Source: Adiantum capillus-veneris (Eukaryota > Streptophyta > Polypodiopsida > Polypodiales > Pteridaceae). Taken from it: 64,000 nucleotides of DNA. A program made the translations under genes and the position numbers. This document shows, piece after piece, positions 57,680 through 64,000 of this stretch. The stretch spans positions 23,312,446 through 23,376,445 of the forward strand of contig CM043969.1 of NCBI GenBank assembly GCA_014529385.2, in the 5' to 3' direction. Each line of letters opens with the position of its first letter. Position 1 is the first letter of the stretch. The notes beneath the pieces are model-generated. The model was not told the origin of the DNA, did no database searches, and saw nothing but the letters and a program-made list of their open reading frames with translations.

Positions 57680-60600
57680 CTAATAGGTCCCATTCGGAAA
57701 GGCCTTTTGCACTTTATACGGACATGTCCACTTCTTCTTGAACTTGTTCTGGAATGTGAAATCCAGATATCTTTCATACTTCATGACCATATCTCCTTCC
57801 TCTATCCTCTTGTCTGGCAAGTTCTGATTAAACTTGGCAACCTGCTTCTCTCTTTGCTTCACATGTAGTCTGGAGAAGCCTCCAAACCGGCTATCCGATC
57901 GTGTAGAACTCTTTATTGAATGGCATTGACACACTGTTAGTCTTGGATATTCTTTCAGTAAAGTGTTATTGAACCTTAGTAATTTACTTTTTAGTTTGTA
58001 ATTAGTGAAGGGCTTTGTACCTCTTCATTCTTCCTAGTAGTTGGCCTCGCACCTGATGGTAGCGCGTTGTATGAGAGAAGGACGATAAATGAAAGGCTAT
58101 GGCTATGAAGATTCTGTGTTTCTCTATGTATTTTGTCTTCAGTTTCCATTCAGTACCCCGATTCTGTTCTGAACCGGTACAGGTACTACAACTGTTCTGA
58201 TTCTGTGAGGTGATGATTCACTGCCTTAATGGTTGATTTAGTTGTTATTCCCACTCCCCTATGCCTCAATAACACTTGGTGATCCTGCTGATTGTGGAGC
58301 AAACTTTGATCAAAGCCTTGATGTGCAATGGGGTCTAGTTGGGGCATAGGGTTGTGAACCTGAAGATTTCCTGCAAGCATTCTCTAATTGGAAGTCAAAG
58401 GAGGAAGAACACGAAGATTACAACCTGATTTTCCTTCAGGACTATTTTCCCAAATTGCCTGGTGATTTAAAGCTTTAGGTTGCTTCTAAGATTTTTCAGT
58501 TTTAGAAAGCACAGTTTTTGCCTTTTGGATTAGTGAATGGTCCAATCACTTTGGTTAACTACACTATTAGACAACTCAAATTTTTCCTCAAGATCACAAG
58601 TAGAAGGAGACCTGTATGAGTGATTTAGGGGATGAACCACCAAAACTCTCCTATGGCACCAGGTTTCAGAGAAGGAGACATGAACCATGGATGGAATCTC
58701 AAATTTAGAGATCATGGGTCATGGAGGGAAAGAAATTCTTGAAGTAGGAGCAGTTACAGGTTTGCCACCAATTCCTGAAGAAACAAGACCTGGAGAGACC
58801 AACAACACAAGTGGAGACGAACAACAGGAGGAAGGGGAAACATCTTCACCTCGACCGACAATGCAGGGAAGAAACCCAACTCATGAAAGAGTCATCCATC
58901 AGTTAGTTGGCATTCAGGCAGTCTAGCAGTTTTTGAGGGCAAGGAGGCAACTGCATTTTCCTAAACCACCACCTTTACCATTGTTGACTTTTCATCCTTT
59001 AGGAGATCAACCAGTTCAGCCAGTACCCATTATGGCACAACCACCACTCAACCCTAAATTTCACATTTTGTTAACATTTTGACATTCTGCCCATTAGCAC
59101 TCTCGACTAGACCATTGCATTGGGGGTGATAGGGTGAGGAAAACCGATGCTGAATCTTTAGATTTTCCACTAATGCACGCATGAGCTTGCTTCTAAACCC
59201 ATGACCCCTATCAGAAACTAGCACCCATGGAACACCAAAACGGCAACAAATGTTATCAAACACGAACTGAGCCACCATATTAGAATCTACTTCCTTCACA
59301 GCCTTGGCCTTGACTGTAAGATAATCAATGGATACCACCACGTACTTCTTACCACTTGTAGACGTTGGGAGAGGACCTATGGCATCCAAACCCCACTTTT
59401 CAAAAGAGCTTTGTGCGATGATGTCACGTTGTGACTCCGCTTCCATTCGTCTTTCACCTATGGTCTGACAATCGTGACACATTTTACACCAGTAATGCAC
59501 GTCCTTCACTAGGGAAGGCCACCAAAAGCCTGCTCTAAGCACTCAAAACAGAACTTGTTCTTGGCCCTGATGTCCACTTTCTTCGTGGCATTGTTCCAGT
59601 ACCATACCTATCTCTTCTTTATAGCACCCTCCTTAGCACTCCGTCACGCCCATAGTTCATTAGATCTTCACCTACCATTGTGAATTTGCGGGCTTGTCAC
59701 ACCACTCTTCTTCTTTGCAACTTGGACAGACCCTCTGGACATTGCCCTGTACTACAAAATTCCTTAATCTCCTTCAGAGTCTCCCTACCTACATAAGTGG
59801 TTGGGGCCACATATAGACCTGCAACATGAACCTGTACTTTGCTACTTGCTAACTGGTCCGCCTCTTGGTTTTGCTGCCTCCTGCAACATGCACCTGTACT
59901 TTGCTACTTGCTAATTGGTCCGCCTCTTGGTTTTGCTCCCTCCTTACATGCTTGAATTGAACCTCTTAAAAAAATTTAGCATTTTCTTGATGGAAAAGAA
60001 CCAGTGCTTCAAAGAATCCCGCTTTACCTGCCATTGGCCTAGTAGTTGCTTGATGACTAGCAACGCAACTTTCTTCACCACCAACCTGCAAATGCCGAAC
60101 TCCATACATTGCTTCAAACCCAAGTGCAGAGTAAGATACTCTACCTCACTATTGGTGTGGACATACTCTAGATCATACGCCTTTGAAAATATAGCTTTGC
60201 CGTGTGAGTCGTGTATCACCACACCTCCACCTGCCTTTTGGACTACCCTTTGATATGATCCGTCGAACCAAATTGTAAAAGCATTCTCCAAATCAGGCTC
60301 CTCCTTAGCTTGAGTCTCACACCACCCTTGGATAGGTTGGCAAATCGACGGCCTTGCTGACAAGAATGTCCGCCAAGTGAGACCGACTCGTATGATCTAC
60401 CTTGAACTGGAACTCGAACTCTTGCAGCTGCAATGCACACTTCATAATCCTCCTTCCCAGCTTCAAATGTAGCACTACCTCTGGCAATAGATTGTTAGCT
60501 GTCAACACAAAAAATTTGTGCACAATTAAATGAACCTTAAACTTCCTGCAAGTGAAGACTAAATCCATCACCCATTGTTCTGCTTCGGTGTAGGTAGCCT

Positions 60601-60706
60601 CTTCTGCTCTAATCACCCTGCTCTCAAAGTATATCAACTTGTAGCTCCTTCCTACCTTTTGCAATAAAACTGCTTCAATAGCAACCGTGCCTACTGCCAT
60701 AGACAC
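57680..60706 (-). mobile_element. Fragmented Ty3/gypsy element with two RNase H segments
   Basis: Minus-strand order: 60706-60317, end of RT/RNase H (VGRSYKLIYFESRVIRAEEA, KVDHTSRSHLADILV); 60363-59944, a second RNase H-like domain (FTIWFDGSYQRVVQKAGGGV, TNSEVEYLTLHLGLK); 59542-59054, integrase (CHDCQ zinc pair, KWGLDAIGPLP, VLVSDRGHGFRS, GLVESANG); 57934-57680, integrase C-terminus (KFNQNLPDKRIEEGDMVMKY, KKWTCPYKVQKAFPNGTY). A duplicated RNase H is the mark of the Tat-type gypsy lineage. Frameshifts and a foreign segment at about 57950-59050 split it, and everything before RT is missing, so it is dead. Confidence 0.8.
57950..59050 (+). other. Foreign segment inside the gypsy integrase
   Basis: This stretch separates two integrase pieces. 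A plus-strand frame reads GLPPIPEETRPGETNNTSGD, then after a TAG QFLRARRQLHFPKPPPLPLL, a Pro- and Gln-rich composition like a retroelement gag. A PFGLVNGPITL peptide near 58530 resembles the RT motif PFGLxNAP. It may be a second retroelement fragment, but identity is uncertain. Confidence 0.3.
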
Positions 60707-62122
60707 ATAAAGTCATTCTCTCGATTGAGAGGACACACCATTGTCGGGGGATTTGTGTTCGAAAGGTGATCCAGGAAGGCACGGGGCCTCTAGGTGTGAG
60801 AGGTGTGTGGAAGAGAGTTGCATCAAACACAATTAATGTGGACAAAGCTTAAAACTGACAGCTTGAACACGACTCTGAAGCTTGATTACCCAAAATGGAC
60901 AATTAACAGTACCACTATTTAATCAAATGTAAATGGAGGATTTTATGCTCTTTACATGGTTTAACCTGCCTTAATCCAGGTGCTAATTAAGAAAATCAAA
61001 CTTCAATGATGATGATAATGTCCAATCCGATGGTAATAGCTATTAATTGGACTGTCGAGCTTGTTTTGACAAAGTTCCTCTCCTTCTTTGTTCTTCCTCT
61101 GCTGCTTCAAGGTCGAGAAAGAGAAGTTGATATTCTCTTTGGCTATGGCTATGGGAGCTTAGATTTGAGTGGGCCTATCAGGCTTAGGCTATGGAGTTTA
61201 GCTTCGACTTCAAATGGGCTTAAGAGGATTTGATTAAGAAGTTGGCTTATGAGGGCTTAGAATGAAATTCGAATGGCTAGGGAGGCTTAACATAGGATTA
61301 GATTAGTTTAGAGCGGTTTTGGAGTTTAGATTAGAGCTAGCTTAGGAGATTAGCTTAGGATTATGATGGATGAAGGAAGGTTTGGATTAGACTTGCATGC
61401 CTAGGATAGGATTCGAATGGCCATGGAGGCTTAACTTCGGATTACCATGGTTATGGAGGCTTGGATTAAGCGGCTTAGCAAGCTTGGGTTAAAGAGCTCA
61501 AGGGTTATGGCCTTTGCCCCCCCCCCCCCCCCCCCCCAAAGAGAGAAGAAGCATTAGGAGGCCTCATCCCCCCTTTTTAATACAAGCGGGCTTGGGAGTT
61601 TGCATGGGAAACTGCTTTTACTATTTTCGGCCAACCCCAATAACGATATCGCTAATGGGCAGCACCCCTTGGTGACATGGCATGGCCGAGTTTGACATGC
61701 ACAAAAATTGCCAAGGATGGTACCAAACGGGGCGCCATGGCCTGGTGAGCAATTCTCGTCACTTCAGTGGCATCATTCGAGCGGTCCTCTACTTCTCGCG
61801 AGCTCCTTTTTCTCCCTTTCACCCTCGCTGGGCTGCCGTTCTTGCTGGCTTCCTTTCCATTCACACTCTAAAGACCCATTTTTGGGCTAGTGGCCATAAT
61901 CTTTTTGTTTTAGTGGGCGGTCATCTCCCTTGGTGATTGAGTGGTCGGCCCCTTTAGGACATCACATATGGCATACATATTGGGCAAAGCATCACATGTA
62001 GCATGTACATGGGACAAGCACTGCTGCTCCTTTGCTGCTGATGACCATCATTGCTAGTGGAGACGACCTTCGGTTGCCACCATACTTGGCATATATATCG
62101 ACCAAGGCATTGCCATGGTAAA
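60707..62122. other. Unique DNA with C21 tract, no gene
   Basis: Contains short GGCTTAG/GGAGGCTTA-type repeats (61240-61500), an uninterrupted C run at 61517-61537 and the sequence TAACGATATCGCTAATG near 61641. No exon or transposon terminus is supported. Confidence 0.4.
61517..61537. repeat. Poly-C tract, 21 bases
   Basis: An uninterrupted run of 21 C (G on the other strand), capable of i-motif or G-quadruplex folding. Length may be affected by assembly error. Confidence 0.85.
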
Positions 62123-62956
62123 TGTAACATTTAATGGCCTAATAACTTATGTGTAGCAAAAATTAGCATGAACATAGTGGGAATTTCATTAGAATAGATT
62201 CCTAATGAGAATTACAAGAGTGCTTGGGTGGAGAGAGCAACAAAAAGCATAACACCTAGTTAGATAGCATCGACAATACTTTCAAAAGAGAGAGCAATTA
62301 AGCTATTGACAATAGTTGAGGACCGGATTTTCATGGAGCCGGTCCCCCCTCCAAAAGGCTTTGTATTATGGTTTCTCCCATCAAGAGAGACATTGTACAA
62401 TACAATTCTTTGTGTTCCTTCAAGACTAGCTAGTGCAATGAAGATGGAAACTTCATGCACTAAGCAAAAAACTTAACAAACACAACTTGAATTATCCCCG
62501 TTCTCAGACCCAAGACCTCACACACCTTCGAAGATGGTGAGAGCTAGCAGGGTATGAGAGTAGATTGAGAGGAAGAAGGAGTATCTTACGAGAAAGATGT
62601 ACATCTCCTCACATAATCACTCATATGTAGCATAACTTAGCTTAGTAATTAGCTTGGTAGAGGAGATGAGCATGCATTGAAGCTTGGCTCTTGGTTGGAT
62701 TTGCATCCACATGCCAAGAGAGTGTTGATGTAGGCTTCTCTCTCACAAGCTTGGAGTAGGTGATGAGTTCTCCATTAAAGCTTGGGAAGAGATAGTCTTC
62801 TCTTTCTTCACACATGAGCTTGTGTGAGTGTGTGTGTGATAATGCCTTGCAAAAATCAGCCCCCTCTCTCTCTTGGGCGAGCCCTCTTGCTAAATGCTCT
62901 TCCTGAAGCCTCATTGGCCCTCCCCAAGTCAAGCCAACTACAATTAAGCAGCATAA
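62123..62956 (-). repeat. Truncated LTR of the chromovirus family
   Basis: Starts TGTAACATTTAATGG exactly like the 3' LTR at 30832 and stays nearly identical until GTTAAGCAGCATAA-type sequence near 62956, where it breaks into unrelated DNA. About the first half of an LTR; no coding part or matching second end in this window. Confidence 0.88.
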
Positions 62957-64000
62957 TGTTGAGATGTCGAGCTCTACACCTTGAGCTGGCATCCACTACG
63001 GGTCTTGGCCGCTTATGGCATTTACTCACTGGCGCGTTGTCGAGAAATTTGCTGTCTTGCCAGGAAAGCACCGGGCTTATGGCTGTGAGAGTTTGTGAGA
63101 GAACTCAACAAAAACTATATGAAGGAGTTAAACCATAGATTCCATGAAGAATAGGGTTTGGAAAGAAGTGCAATCAAAGAAGACTCACTCTTTCTCTCTT
63201 GCACTCACACACACAAAGAAAGAACGCAAAAGAGAATGTCAAAACAATACGAAGATGAAAACATCAAGGCTATGGTCATATCGTATCATGGGTAATATGA
63301 AAGGGTTAATGGATGAGTTAATGGCATTCAATCTTGGCTGACCAAATAGGCTACGAATTGTTCTTTGGAATTTTAGTTTTGTGCTTACCATAATATATAT
63401 ATTTTGTCTACTGATTGGGATTAATTGTGTGTACAAATCCTCTTGGTTCATAGCAAGATAACTACGCTCACATCAAAAGAAAAATTATAGTCTATGAGAG
63501 GTAGTATGATGGGATCCGGTGATAGAAGTATTTCATTGAGCCTTTCAGGGCTGAAGAGAAACACTATACGTTGTTGAAAGTGTATTTTACGGCTAATCCA
63601 TACGTTAATTCTAATAGATCGTACAGAGTGAAAGCGATAGAAATGATCATCATGTGGGTTATTCATCTAGGATAGTATGTGAGAAATGTAGATATGAGAG
63701 AAGTGAAGAGATGAGAAGTTTCCCTCCCAAGCCCTTTTCTTGCCCGTAGGCAATAAGGATACTGCGGGGAGAGATGTACCTGTAGCAAGAGAACCTAGAG
63801 AGGATGAATTACTAAGAATGAGAGAGATAGGTTTGGTTAAGGAGATGAGATTAGATACATATATATATATATATATATGTTGGATTAGAGATGAAAATGA
63901 AAACAACAAGAAATCAAGAAAACATCAATGTAGAACACATCTTACTTGAAACCCTTCGGCACCATTATTGATGGGAGAGAGAAGAAGAGTGGATAATTCC
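62957..64000. other. Unassigned DNA with protein-like fragments
   Basis: A plus-strand frame near 63530-63620 reads EPFRAEEKHYTLLKVYFTAN flanked by stops, which looks like a decayed coding piece of unknown origin; a weakly similar stretch precedes at about 63250-63350. An (AT)n run is at about 63860-63880. No gene can be delimited. Confidence 0.3.

Overview
The window is nuclear DNA of a land plant. A Trichome Birefringence-Like (TBL) wall O-acetyltransferase gene, plant Ty1/copia and Ty3/gypsy elements, decayed LINE and TIR transposons, and long GA/GT microsatellites all point that way. The DUF7869-like protein and the very repeat-rich, gene-poor character make me favour a seed-free plant (fern, lycophyte or bryophyte), but the species cannot be fixed from the sequence. 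No tRNA, rRNA or CRISPR was found.

Layout. (1) 1-2.35 kb: minus-strand multi-exon transposase-like pseudogene of unknown family, running off the left edge; a second, more decayed copy lies at 41.0-42.0 kb. (2) 2.6-11.9 kb: satellite-like array (plus orientation) built from about 50-bp monomers in a roughly 440-bp higher-order unit. (3) 12.6-20.4 kb: minus-strand coding tract in several exons: a ParB/DGQH-like N-terminal part, a SET domain exon, and an FCP1/NIF-type HAD phosphatase exon. It carries nine in-frame stop codons and one homopolymer frameshift in otherwise colinear frames. (4) 14.3-30.06 kb: the same satellite in the opposite orientation, in several blocks. (5) 30.1-38.4 kb: plus-strand DUF7869-like gene split by a 7.2-kb Ty3/gypsy chromovirus with 5-bp target duplications (TCTGA); the host reading frame is open on both sides and in register. 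(6) 38.4-43.6 kb: LINE relic, MITE-like and TIR elements. (7) 44.0-45.5 kb: three-exon TBL gene, the only host gene here that looks fully intact. (8) 46.3-51.8 kb: diverged gypsy LTR, CACTA-like non-autonomous element, low-complexity DNA. (9) 51.8-57.4 kb: young, apparently intact Ty1/copia element (1300-codon polyprotein, target duplication CCCAG). (10) 57.4-60.7 kb: fragments of a gypsy element with two RNase H segments; then unique DNA and a truncated copy of the chromovirus LTR at 62.1 kb.

Functionally, only the TBL gene and the copia element appear competent. The most unusual content is the stop-riddled ParB/SET/FCP1 tract and the two-orientation higher-order satellite around it. Exon limits were read by eye from GT-AG sites and frame continuity, so they are proposals; no homology search was run.
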